Assembly (NCBI GenBank): GCA_038025085.1
Contig: CM076146.1
Coordinates: 17,272,001-17,336,000, forward strand
DNA from: Tetragonia tetragonoides
Lineage: Eukaryota > Streptophyta > Magnoliopsida > Caryophyllales > Aizoaceae
DNA length: 64,000 bases
Direction of reading: 5' to 3'
Below the pieces are notes generated by a model. The model made no database searches, was not told the DNA's origin, and saw only the letters and a list, made by a program, of their open reading frames with translations. The position numbers were made by a program, and so were the translations under genes. Below are positions 22,063 to 32,722 of this stretch, piece by piece. How positions within the stretch are numbered: the stretch's first letter is position 1; the number at the start of each line of letters is the position of its first letter.

Positions 22063-23812
22063 TGTAAGAACCCTCGCGGGGAATCGACCCCATCGAGCGA
22101 CTCTCGCGGGCTCTTGGTCTAAACTCGAGTGGATTTTGTATTATTTAGAATTAATGGGGATTTGGTTAAGATTATCAGGAAGTCGCCACCAAATTTTAAG
22201 GGAAACAAGGAAACCAATTTATTAAAAATAACCCAAGTCGAAAGTCTAAAGAGACTCCAACCCGAATTAAGTGCACCCCAATTCCTATTGGGAATATTGA
22301 CTCGAATGACCCAATGGCCAAAGATTGAGTTCGGGGGTGTAGGTACGAATTGTAAGGTGTTAGGCAGCCAATTACGCCCATTTCAATAAACGGCCTTTAC
22401 TAATTGATCTTAATTAATTGATAATATTGCACGGTTCCATACAAATTTGGTCGTCCAAAGTCCTAGATTTAACTAAGTCGATTTGAATATCCATTAAATT
22501 AAATGTTATCATTTTTGCATGCATTTAATCCAATTTACATAAGAACAATAGAAAAAGATCAATTATTGCATGATAAAATAAATTAAAGCAACAACAATAA
22601 TAAAATCCTCCAACCCTACCTTGATTGCTAAACGCGCCAAGTTGCTAAATTTCATCAATAAACGAGTTAGTAACTTCAAGGCAATTAAAACAATGCAATT
22701 GAATTAACCATAATCATATATAAAATAAAACATGATTGAATTAATAGAAAATAGATTTGAAGATTAAATAGAGCCCTGAGGTGGAACCTTGAATGAATTA
22801 GAATTGAATGTCAATGCTCTTGAACTTGTACTTGATAATGATTGAAGGTTGATTTTTGAATGGTGGAAATATTAAAGGTTGATTTTGAGGTTGAATTGTG
22901 GAGTTTGAAGGTATTTTTATGGTGTTTAGGATTGTTTATTTGATGATGGACGAACGAGATGGATGAATATTGAGAGAATATGGTTAATTAGAGAGCTCTA
23001 TGGTTTAATTTGAGTTCACCACTGTGTCCCCCTTGAAAAAATGGAGGAAAATAGTATATATAGAGGTAGGGTTAGGTCTGGACGGAACTGACAAAAGGGC
23101 CGGACAAAATAGTTCATCAGTCGCCTTTCGGGTGGGACCTCTTGGCGTCCAAGCGGCTACCTCTTGGTCCAAGCAGCTAGCCGCTAGGACTAACGGTCTA
23201 GCCGCTAGGGCAAGCGGTTCAGCCGCTTGCGTTGCGGTTTAGCCGCCCCAACTAGTAGTTTTTGACTTTAAAGGCCCATAACTTCTTTGTTTGACCTCTG
23301 ATTGACCTGATTCTTTTTGCATTAGATTTATTGTTCAAAGGAATTTATTTGGATATATTATAAGCCCAATTATCATGAGTTTTTCAAGAGTTATGGCCCA
23401 AACACTAAAGAGGTATCCATTTCAGTATACCTTGCTGTTATTGGATCATATCTCATTCGTTTCTTATTAGATTTGTACCCGTAATATGTCATTTTGAAAT
23501 TATTTGTGTGAGAAATCCATGTAAAGTATGTACCCTTGCGAATTCTTTCTCTAGTAGAGGAAAATCCTATTTGAACCGTGGAGTGCGGTAATTAGAACAT
23601 CGTTTTTATCCCATAACTTTGTCGAATCACATCTTTGGACTCCGGTGTCCGTTTGGGTCAAGGTAAGGGGCGTTGGAAAGCTTATAGAAAGGGTTATAAA
23701 ATGGAAGAGGTTTGGTGTAAGTTACTCGAGCATTGATATAGAATTTATATTCTTAAATATTGGTCATCGTCATTGGGCATATAAAAAGGGGTAACACATT
23801 TTGGTGTCTACA
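22063..23812 (-). repeat. 5' LTR of element D
   Basis: 1750 bp. It retains a TATATATAG-like motif at 23052-23062 and an expanded AGCCGCT-rich block at 23140-23245 that the 3' LTR lacks or has in shorter form. The next five bases (23813-23817) are the TSD GGTGG. Confidence 0.9.
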
Positions 23813-23817
23813 GGTGG

Positions 23818-24260
23818 GGAGGGGGTTTTTCCTTGGATCCATTGCCTTTGATCCCCAACTCCACAATTTTGCCTTAGGAGTATGTTCTTGACACCTCAAT
23901 CATGCCCAAAATACCAAATCTTCAAAGACATACCCCAAGCACCCTTCACCACACAAAACTCGAATCACCATTACACAAAAAACCATTACTCCACCCCAAG
24001 ACCTTCAAAATTCATTGGCAAAAGGGGTACCTAATGCATAAAATAAACACAAAAACCCATCAAAAATAAGAACTAAAGGGAAAGCAAACAAATAAAATAC
24101 GAGAAATTAAACGATTGGATTGAGTCCCAAAAAGCACGCTCGTTTTAGGTCATCAGCTCGACCCCTTGTGAAATTCATGCACTAGGAGGAGAAGAGAGGG
24201 TATAGACCATCTTCTCCTCGATGGGTTCTCCCGCCAAGAAGGGCTTGAGCCTTTGACCGT
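23818..24260 (-). other. Element B spacer downstream of integrase
   Basis: Non-coding continuation of B between pol and the additional ORF; nothing recognisable. Confidence 0.6.
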
Positions 24261-25429
24261 TCACTTTGAACGGTTTGGCTCCCTCTTGCATAAAGTGGAC
24301 TTCAATCGAACCATAAGGGAACACTTAGACCACCTTAATCCGGACAACCGAGAGCGAAGCTTTCCCGGAAAGAGTTTCAATCTTGAGTTGAATAAAAGGA
24401 CAAGATCACCCTCATGAAACTCTCTCCTCATTATATGCTTGTCATGCCACTTCTTTGTCCTCTCCTTGTAGACCCGAGCACTTTCATATGCATCCGACCT
24501 CAACTCATCAAGTTCATTGAGTTGGAGGAGGCGCTTCTCTCCCGCCATTTTGAAGTCATAATTTAGTGCCTTGATGGCCCAATAGGCGCGATGTTCAAGT
24601 TCCATCGGGAGGTGGCACGCCTTGCCATAGACTAATCGGAATGGGGTTGTTCCGATTGGGGTCTTGTAGGCCGTGCGCTATGCCCAAAGAGCATCGTCCA
24701 ACTTTGCGGACCATTCCTTCCTCGTTCTCGAAACCGTCTTTTCAAGTATCGATTTGATTTCTCGATTAGAGATTTCGACTTGCCCACTCGTTTGAGGGTG
24801 GTAGGCAAGTCCAACTCGGTGTTGCACCCCATACTTCTTCAATAGTGCCTCAAACGTTTTCTCAATGAAGTGAGACCCACCATCACTAATGACCACTCTC
24901 GGAACCCCGACTCTCGGAAATATTGTATGCTTGAAGAACTTTGCCACAACTCTTGAGTCATTGGTCGGTGATGCCATAGCTTCGACCCATTTGGACACAT
25001 AGTCAACCGCCACCAATATGAGCTTGTTGCTATTTGAGGAGGGAAAGGGACCCATAAAGTCAATACCCCCAAACATCAAAAATCTCAACCTCGAGTATGT
25101 TATTGAGGGACATCTCATGGCGCCTCGAGATATTTTCGGTCCTTTGACAACGGTCACATGACTTGACGTAATGATGCACGTTTTGAACAAGGTGGGCCAA
25201 TAAAACCCCGCTTAGAGGACCTTAGCAGAGGTTTTGGAGACACTAGCATGCCCCCCACAAGGCAAATCATGGCAATGAGAGATGATACTTGCCACTTCAT
25301 CATTGGGAGCACACCGACGATAAATCTCATCCGCACACCATTTGAAAAGAAGGGGATCGTCCCAATGGTGGTACTTGAGGTCGGAGAAGAACTTCTTCTT
25401 TTGTACCGAACTAAACTCATGGGGTACAA
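24261..25429 (-). pseudogene. Element B integrase
   Basis: The minus-strand fragments 25429-25154, 25190-24678 and 24605-24261 together contain an integrase catalytic core: '[12 protein letters not shown]', '[10 protein letters not shown]' and '[18 protein letters not shown]' supply the D, D and E residues. The C-terminal '[12 protein letters not shown]' region fits the integrase tail that precedes the chromodomain position in other groups, and Athila lacks a chromodomain. Frameshifts near 25170 and a TAG after 'DDALWA' at 24678 interrupt it. The enzyme would insert cDNA into host DNA; this copy cannot be made intact. Confidence 0.88.
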
Positions 25430-25433
25430 CTTT

Positions 25434-27671
25434 TCATGTAAGATAGTTCACCAAATCCGCATACCAAGGGGCCTCAATCACTTCAAGTGAGAAGAGTTGG
25501 TCATCGGAGAAAGAATCGTCAATGGGAAGGTTCTCATCCTTCTCCCCACCCGACTCGTTTGTCAAACGCGAAAGATGGTCCGCGACCGTGTTCTCAGTGC
25601 CCTTCTTATCCCCAATCTCGAGATCAAACTCTTGGAGTAAAAGGATCCAACGAATCAAGCAGGGCTTGGCGTCCTTTTTACTCAAGAGGTATTTGAGAGC
25701 GAAGTGGTCGGTGTGAATAATCACCATGGACCCAACGAGTCAGGGTTGAAACTTCTCCATAGCGAAAACAACCGCTAGGAGTTCCTTCTCGGTTGTAGTG
25801 TAGTTCACTTGGGCCTCATCCATGGTCTTTCTTGCATAATAGATGGCATGAAGCTTGTTGTCCTTCCGTTGACCCAAAACCGCCCCCACGGTATAATCAC
25901 TAGCATCACTCATCACCTCAAAGGGGAGGTTCCAATCCGGGGGTTGGAATATAGGTGCGGAGATTAGAGCCTCCTTCAACTTGCAAAAAGCCTCATGAAA
26001 ATCATTAGTAAATAGAAAGGGGACATCTTTGACAAGGATATGGGAAAGGGGTTTGGCGATTTTTGAGAAATCCTTGATAAAGCGGCAATAAATTCCAGCA
26101 TGACCAAGGAAGCTCCTCACACCCTTGACATTAGAGGAGGGTGGTAATCGCTCAATCACCTCGACCTTCGCCTTATCAACTTCAATACCCCGGTTCGACA
26201 CTAAGTGTCTGAGGACTATGCCCTATTGAACCATGAAATGACACTTTTTCCAATTCAAGACAAGATTGACTTCTTCACATCTATGGAGCACCTTAGCCAA
26301 TTTTTCCAAACAACCATTAAAAGAGGCGTCATACACGGAAACGTCATCCATAAAAACTTCCATGATCTTCTCAATAAAGTTATAGAAGATCGCCATCATG
26401 CAACGTTGGAACGTGGCCGGGTCATTACATAATCCGAACGGCATCCTTCGATAAGCAAAGGTACCATAAGGATATGTGAATGTCGTTTTCTTTTGATCAC
26501 TTAAATGGATGGGGATTTGGAAGAACCCAAAATATTCATCCAAGTAACAAAAGAATGAATGTTTGGCCAAACGTTCTAACATTTGATCAATAAAGGGGAG
26601 GGGAAAGTGGTCTTTCCGGGTGGCCTTGCTTAACTTCCTATAATCAATAAACATTCGCCACCCGGTTACCGATCTGGTGGAAATCAATTCATCCTTATCA
26701 TTCTTAATGACGGTCATACCTCCTTTCTTAGGCACAACTTGAATGGGACTCACTCATTCACTATCCGAGATAGGGTAAACGATCACCGCATCAAGAAGCT
26801 TAAGAACCTCCTTTCTCACAACTTCTTTAATGTTAGGGTTCAAAAGCCTTTGAGGCTCAATTGAAGTTTTATGATCATCATTAAGAAAAATACGATGCAT
26901 GCAAAATGAGGGGGAAATCCCCTTGATATCATCAATAGTATACCCAATGAGATTTTTATACTTTCTAAGTTCAACAAGCAATTTCTCAATTTCAATATCA
27001 TTAAGTGTAGCATTGACAATAACGGGGTAAGTGGAGTTAGGACCAAGAAAGGCGTACCTCCAGGGGAAGGAAAAAGGTTTTAGCTCTACCTCCGGTGCTT
27101 TGCGCTCCTCCAAGGTTGGAGCTTTCTCATCCACTTTCAAAACTTCCGACTTTGCACGAGACCGAGCGAGAATGGGAGCATCATCAAGAAGCTTGGCATA
27201 AGTAATAACCTCCTTGTCGTCCCTCTCACAAGGACCTTCGCTTTGCAAAGAAGTCTCAAGAGCATCCCTTTGAACATACCCCATGTACTCATCTCGGAGT
27301 ACCCTTTCAAGAACATCCACTCTACAACAAGTATCCCCCACACTTGGGCTACTCATAGCCTCATTCAAGTTGAAATCAGTTTTCTCATCTCCAACATGAA
27401 GTGATAGCTTCCCATTTTTCACATCAATCATGGCTCCCGCTGTAGCTAGGAAAGGTCTCCCCAAGATTATTGGAATTCGGGAGTCCTCTTCCATCTCCAT
27501 CACTACAAAGTCACAAGGAATATACACCTTTCCTACCTTCAAAGGTACATCTTCAAGAATACCAATAGGATATTTCAAGGACCTATCCGCTAGTTTTAGA
27601 GACATAGAAGTGGGCTTGAAATCACCCATTTCGAGTCTCTTACAAATAGACAAGGGCTTGAAGTGGACCTA
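25434..27671 (-). pseudogene. Element B protease remnant, reverse transcriptase and RNase H
   Basis: 27653-26754 carries the second half of the protease ('IPIILGRPFLATAGAMIDV') and the start of RT. 26753-26223 carries the RT core with 'GWRMFIDYRKL' and catalytic FMDD (26354-26343). 26201-25740 carries the RT connection and RNase H start ('EVMSDASDYTVGAVLG'), and 25727-25434 the RNase H end ('[12 protein letters not shown]', '[10 protein letters not shown]'). Single stops or frameshifts at about 26754, 26223 and 25740 break the frame. The catalytic Asp of protease is missing, apparently in a deletion at the gag-protease junction. FMDD instead of YxDD is usual in Athila. Confidence 0.9.
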
Positions 27672-29281
27672 TCATACTTCTTCCTCAACTTGCGTCTCTA
27701 CCACTCTAGGAACCTTAATCTCTACACCATTGTCAACCACATTTCCCTTATCACTCCCCTCTTCAAACATTTTAGGACCTTCATACTGTGTCCCGCTCTT
27801 CAAGGTGATTGCATTCACATGACCCTTAGGATTTGTCTCGGGTTGACCCGGTGCTCTACTTGATGAAACTTGATTTGCACTCAATTTGTCAAACTTAAGA
27901 GTCAACTGCCAAAGAGACTCGTTAGTTGACTCATTTTGCTTCATTTGAGCATTAAGGAAGTTCTCCATGAGACTTACGAAGTTTGGTTTTGAAGGAGGGT
28001 AGGGATTGAAGGGAGGCCTTTGGTTGAAATCGGGTGGTTGGTGGTGTTGTGAAGGGTATTGAGAATTGGATTGATATTGGTGGCTATTTTGAGGGTAATT
28101 TTGAGGGTATTGGTTGGGTTGGGGATTTTGTGGTGGGAAGTTAGATAGAGGGTTGAGGAAAGAGTAGGGATTGCGGTATGAGAAATTGGCATGATTCCGC
28201 CACCCCGGGTTGTAGGTATTGGAATAAGGGTCATTCTTGGGCCGGGGGACAAAACTACAGAGAGCGTGTGCTTGTTCAAGGGTGAGGTGTTGGCATTCCT
28301 TTGTGATGTGCCCTTGGATCCCACACACCTCACACCAAGAATCGTCAAAGTGAGAACCGCCTCCTATACTCACTTGTGAGACATTTTCCCTTGAGCTTTG
28401 AGCTTGGTCAAACTTAAGTGCCAAAGAATCTAGCTTGGTTGCTAGAAGGGAAGTTGTATCGACATCCATTCTCCCCCCGGAGACCCTTGCCTTATGTCTC
28501 CCACTGCCTCATGAATGATTGTTAGCCGCCATCTTCTCAATAATGGCCTTGATGTCTTTAGGTGTCCTTTTCACAATAGAATCACCCACCGCGGCATCCA
28601 TCGACATTTGGGTTTGTGGTTAAAGCCCATTGTAGAAGGTCTCTAGGAGGATCCACTCTTTGATGTTGTGTGGAGGGAAATCCCTTTGAAGCTTCTTGAA
28701 CCGAGCCCAAGCATTATAAAGAGATTCTCCATCCTCTTCCTCAAAAGACATTATCTCGTTCCTCAAGTTCGCGGCCTTCTTGGGAGGGAAATACTTTTGA
28801 ATAAAAGCATTGGATAGTTGATCGCAAGTGGTGAAGGCATTAGCATCATTTCCATTGAGCCATTGCTTTGCACTTCCACTAAGAGAAAAGGGAAAGAACC
28901 TTAGACGCATTGCATCGTCCGAGACATTGTTGATCTTGAGGGTGTCACACTTCTCCAAGAACCCATTGAGATGATCAGTGATGGCACACTCCCTATCATC
29001 ATTACCTTCAAATTTCTTTGGGGGAAAAGATTGAGAAAAGCCAGTTTTAACTCAAAGTTGTTAGCTTGAACGGCGGGTCTCAATACGCTCGAGGTGATAC
29101 CCCTAGTTGTAGGAAGTGCAAAGTCACTTAAGGTTCTCGTATCCTCGGCCATTGTCACTTGTCTTGCTTCTCTCCGTTCCCTTCTTTGCCTCCTCACTCT
29201 ACCCCTAGTAGTCCTTGCGGTGGCCTCAATTTCGGGATTGATAGGGACAAGGTTATTCACCCCTTGACTCCTTCTAATCAT
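27672..29281 (-). pseudogene. Element B gag
   Basis: A start at 29281 (MIRRSQGVNN) opens an Arg-rich N-terminus. The retrotransposon gag core is at 28958-28620 ('FFPFSLSGSAKQWLNG', 'IQKYFPPKKAANLRNEI', 'DGESLYNAWARFKKL'). A CCHC-like knuckle CEVCGIQGHITKEC is near 28320, and a Pro/Asn/Gln-rich linker follows. A frameshift near 29030 and a stop region at 28620-28470 split it. The gag would form the particle. The linker repeats (NQYPQNYPQN) are typical of Athila gag. Confidence 0.88.
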
Positions 29282-29409
29282 GCACCAAAAGCTGAAGAGG
29301 GTATAAGTGCAAGCCAAACAAAGAAATGCAAAGACAATCAAACAAAAACGGAAAATAAAAGCTTAGTCTATCCTATTGAAGAGAATTTCAATATCGAAAC
29401 AAGAATTGC

Positions 29410-29427
29410 TCCCTGGCAACGGCGCCA
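29410..29427 (-). other. PBS of element B (Asp-tRNA type)
   Basis: Minus-strand TGGCGCCGTTGCCAGGGA lies 6 nt from the 5' LTR end. This PBS is characteristic of Athila and related plant elements (family knowledge). Confidence 0.88.
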
Positions 29428-29433
29428 AAAACT

Positions 29434-30816
29434 TGATAACCCAGAAAGTGCACGGGTTTATCGCGTAGTAAAATTATCGTCTCCCAAGGGGAGCGAGGGT
29501 ATTTTGATTACCAAAATCTCTAAAATCGGGAAAGCTAAGCGAGATGAGTAAACTTGATGTTGATTTAATTTAATTAAACCTAAAGCTAAACAAGGATGAC
29601 AATCTAAGAAGAGGGAATAGCAATCACTATTATAAAATCAAGGATTAAAGATAGAGTTGGGGGTTCACCCAACTAAAGATGATCCAATGTAATGGATGAT
29701 AATATAGCATGTAATCGAATGAGCAATTGTGTAAAGATACTAGGTCAATCATTGACTAAGAGCCTCTCTCAAGGTCACCAAAGAAATACTCAATTCCACC
29801 CTTCCACCTATTTTCAGGGGGTCAAGCTTTATTGGGCTCATTAAGCAACACCTAGTTCAAGCATCTCCAAAAGGAAATCTACCTACTTTCGTGGTTGAAT
29901 CTATTTGTTTAGTCAATGAAACTCCTATGATTATCTTACCCTTTTTCGGTTTTAAGTTAATCGCGCAAAAGATAAGCTAAGTCCTCACTCAGGCATTTTA
30001 TCAAACACTTGGAGTTCACAAAGCTGAATGCAAAATAACTCATTCAATCACAATATATTCACATCATCCAAGCATCAAAACACCATAGTTGGGCTAATCC
30101 CAACTCTAATAAGAGAAATTAGTCACTAAACATCATAATAACATTAATCATCAATAAACACAAACCAATATTCAAACTTGCAAGTATTGATAGAAAGAGA
30201 GAGAGGAGAGAGAGAAAACTTACAACCAATGTCAAGATTAGATAGTAGATTAACACTAATTACCCAAAGTTTAACACTCACTAAATTATCCTAATCTCTA
30301 TATTTGAGGAACACTAGTGAAAACCCGAGAAAAATTAAGCTAAGGATCAGATGAGATAATGGTATCCCGTACAAAAGGGAGTATTTATATCCCAAGGATC
30401 GCGAACGGAAGGTGCAGAAAACTAGGTGAAAAACGGCCAAAATAGCCAACAACGGCCAAGGCCGTTTTCCCCCTATTCCGCCCGTTTTTCTTCCACTTTC
30501 GTGACAGCAAGCGTTGGAAGGCTTGCTGAGGTGAAACGGTCGTTTTTCTTCCCTGTTGTGGCCCATTTTTTCAACTTCACGCTCTCCTTTGTGACTTCAA
30601 GCTTTGATCTCCACTCCACCATTCCTTCCTTTCGATCCATGATGCTCCATCGATCTAAAATGCCTACTAAATATCCTAGAACACCAAGAAACCAAGAAAG
30701 CGTAACCTAGAAACAAAAGGTGAAGCTAGACTACCAAAAATGCATTCAAACTACTATAAACTAGCTAGAATTAGTGAGATATTGCACTAAAAGTATGCAC
30801 ATATACATGTGCATCA
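29434..30816 (-). repeat. 5' LTR of element B
   Basis: 1383 bp. Minus strand begins TGATGCACATG and ends GGGTTATCA. The segment 29918-30816 is the paralogue of 5759-6648 and provides the empty-site proof for the insertion of A. Confidence 0.9.
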
Positions 30817-31250
30817 AACTCCCCCCATGCTAGACTATTGCTTGTCCTCAAGCAAACACCAACCAACAAGACACACAAGATTCAAGAGTTAACACAAGAG
30901 GGTTGAGAGATTGCCCTCCAAACCGTGATACCAAGGGGGGTGCACTAGACAAGGATAAGAGCATGAAAGACCATTAAGGGACACAAGTACACCAAAAGAT
31001 CACATAAGCTCCAAGATTCGATGATAATTCAAGTAGTCACGAAGTATGAAAGCACTCAACCAACTTGATAATCCCACTCAAAACACAAAGCAAATTAGTC
31101 TGAAAGACCCTTACTTTAGGGAGTGTGGATCACTCAAACTCATATGTATTTGGGGAAAACAATCAATTGCCACTCAAGATTCAAACATCGGTAGTATCTT
31201 ACCATAAGCTTGCCTATCCTTTAGGATCTCTACTGCTAGATGACACTCTG
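30817..31250 (-). mobile_element. 3' internal fragment of a second B-type copy, tandem to B
   Basis: This sequence is colinear with 6649-7082 (PPT side of the 3' internal region) and abuts the outer edge of B's 5' LTR. One LTR is thus flanked on both sides by internal sequence, the signature of a tandem array made by LTR-LTR unequal crossover. It stops precisely at the copia LTR. Confidence 0.82.
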
Positions 31251-31467
31251 CGTGGAATAGAGTATGATGAGCTGGCAGGTAGTTACATTAGATTGTTAGG
31301 AGTAAAGGAGTTTGTTACATTTTGTACAGTTGTAAGAGGATTGTATATAAACACCTCCTGTAATAATTGTAAAGGTTACACAATCTAATTCAGTAAAATC
31401 TAAGCTGTCAAGCTTCTCTCTCATCGTTCACATTTCTCTCAATTCTTCACCATTGATAAAGTTCACA
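31251..31467 (+). repeat. 5' LTR of element E
   Basis: 217 bp. Its first base is C where the 3' LTR has T (TGTGGAATAG). It contains a TATATAAAC promoter-like motif near 31345. Confidence 0.93.
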
Positions 31468-31480
31468 TGGTATCAGAGCA
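31468..31480 (+). other. PBS of element E
   Basis: TGGTATCAGAGCA directly after the 5' LTR, initiator tRNA-Met type. Confidence 0.92.
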
Positions 31481-31812
31481 TCAATGGTGGTTTGAGAGAT
31501 TTGATTGAGATAGTTGCGATTTTCCTTAGTTAAGATTGTCTTTAGCTGCGATTAATTGTTCATCTTTAATCTCAAACAATTTAGGATCATTGATTTACGA
31601 ACCCTAGAAATTTTCTTGAGATTTTTTAGTCATCGCCGATTGATTTGTTCATCAATTGTGCAAGCCAAATCAAATTAAACACAAAATTCTTGTTCATCTT
31701 CGATTTCTTGATTTGCTTCATCAAGAAATCAAGCTCATCAATTCTAGAATTGCGTTTTCTATATTCGCTGAAATTGTTAAAATTCAGCAATTGTAGCTCA
31801 ATTTAGTTAAAA

Positions 31813-32451
31813 ATGGCTGATCGTCAACTGGCGCTTCATCCTTCTGACGATCCTGGTTCATTAGCAATTCAATAAAAGCTAACTGGAGCTTCTAACTATC
31901 GATCAAGGCGACGATCCATGGAAATTGGCCTCTCAACCAAGCGTAAGCTAGGATTCATTCAAGGTACTGTTGCTAAACCTACTGATGATCCTGTGAAAGC
32001 TGAGCTATAGGAAACTTGCAATAATATGGTGATTGCTTGGATTATGAATTTTGTGTGTGAATCTATTGCAAAATCTGTCATGTTTGTTGAATCTGCTCAT
32101 GAAATTTGGTTGCAACTAGGAAAGATATTTGCATTAAGTAATGGTTCACGAAAGTATAAGCTGAATAAAGATACTTATGATATTGAGCAAGGAGGTAGTA
32201 GCATAAGTGAATATTACACAAAAATGAAATGTGTTTGGGAGGAGCTAGATTCCATGGATGAATTGCCTAGAATAACTACTGTGACAACTGAGGTTACAAC
32301 TTTGTTACAAGCCATTAATAAACAGAAAAAAGAACAAAAGTTATTTCAATTCTTGAATGGGTTGGATGATGTGTATGGGCCTTTGAGGAGTCAACTGTTG
32401 TTTATGTCTCCAATGCCAAGTGTTAAGACCTCATGTTCTGTTCTTCAATGA
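31813..32451 (+). pseudogene. Element E gag
   Basis: ATG 31813 starts 'MADRQLALHPSDDPGSLAIQ', the usual opening of a copia gag. In-frame TAA 31873 and TAG 32008 break it. The open part 32026-32451 has the UBN2-like gag core ('IWLQLGKIFALSNGSRKYKL', 'SISEYYTKMKCVWEELD', 'FLNGLDDVYGPLRSQLL'). It ends at TGA 32449. The zinc-knuckle region after it (about 32450-32720) is scrambled. Confidence 0.88.
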
Positions 32452-32722
32452 GAAGAATCTCAGAGAGAAGTGTTATCTCCTTTACCTTTAGTTGAATCTA
32501 CTGCTATGTACAGTAGAGGAAATCAGAGTGAGAAGTGTAATATTCTGTGGCAACAAATGGCATCCTCCTAAGAGATGCTGGGTAAAGGTTGGTTATCCAA
32601 GCTGGCATTCAAAATCAAAGAAATTTCCTTAAAGAAGGAATTTCAAAAGTGGTGAAAAGGGTTCAGATAACTATAAGGGTGATGATAGAAACACTGACAG
32701 GGGAAGAGGAAATGAAAAAAAC

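Larger units (their letters stand above)
15764..23812 (-). mobile_element. Element D: gag-only Tat/Ogre-like non-autonomous LTR retrotransposon
   Basis: The LTRs (15764-17355 and 22063-23812) start TGTAAGAACC and end GTGTCTACA as read on the plus strand, with TSD GGTGG at 15759-15763 and 23813-23817. The PBS next to the right LTR and PPT next to the left LTR show minus-strand orientation. The interior carries one gag gene and no protease, RT or integrase. It also has a tandem-repeat block in the 3' non-coding part, a hallmark reported for Ogre elements. This is the architecture described as TR-GAG: mobilisation would require enzymes from a relative. Confidence 0.88.
5759..30816 (-). mobile_element. 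Element B: Athila-type Ty3/gypsy element, host of several nested insertions
   Basis: Reading the minus strand from right to left gives: 5' LTR (30816-29434), Asp-type PBS (29427-29410), gag, protease remnant, RT/RNase H, integrase, a long spacer, an extra ORF downstream of pol (9195-7693), a PPT and a partial 3' LTR (6648-5759). Element pieces are 23818-30816, 15270-15763 and 5759-9450. Elements C and D separate the pieces, and element A cuts the 3' LTR. PBS TGGCGCCGTTGCC, the FMDD RT box and an additional ORF after integrase fit Athila. The outer end of the 3' LTR is beyond the window, so B's own TSD cannot be seen. Confidence 0.85.
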
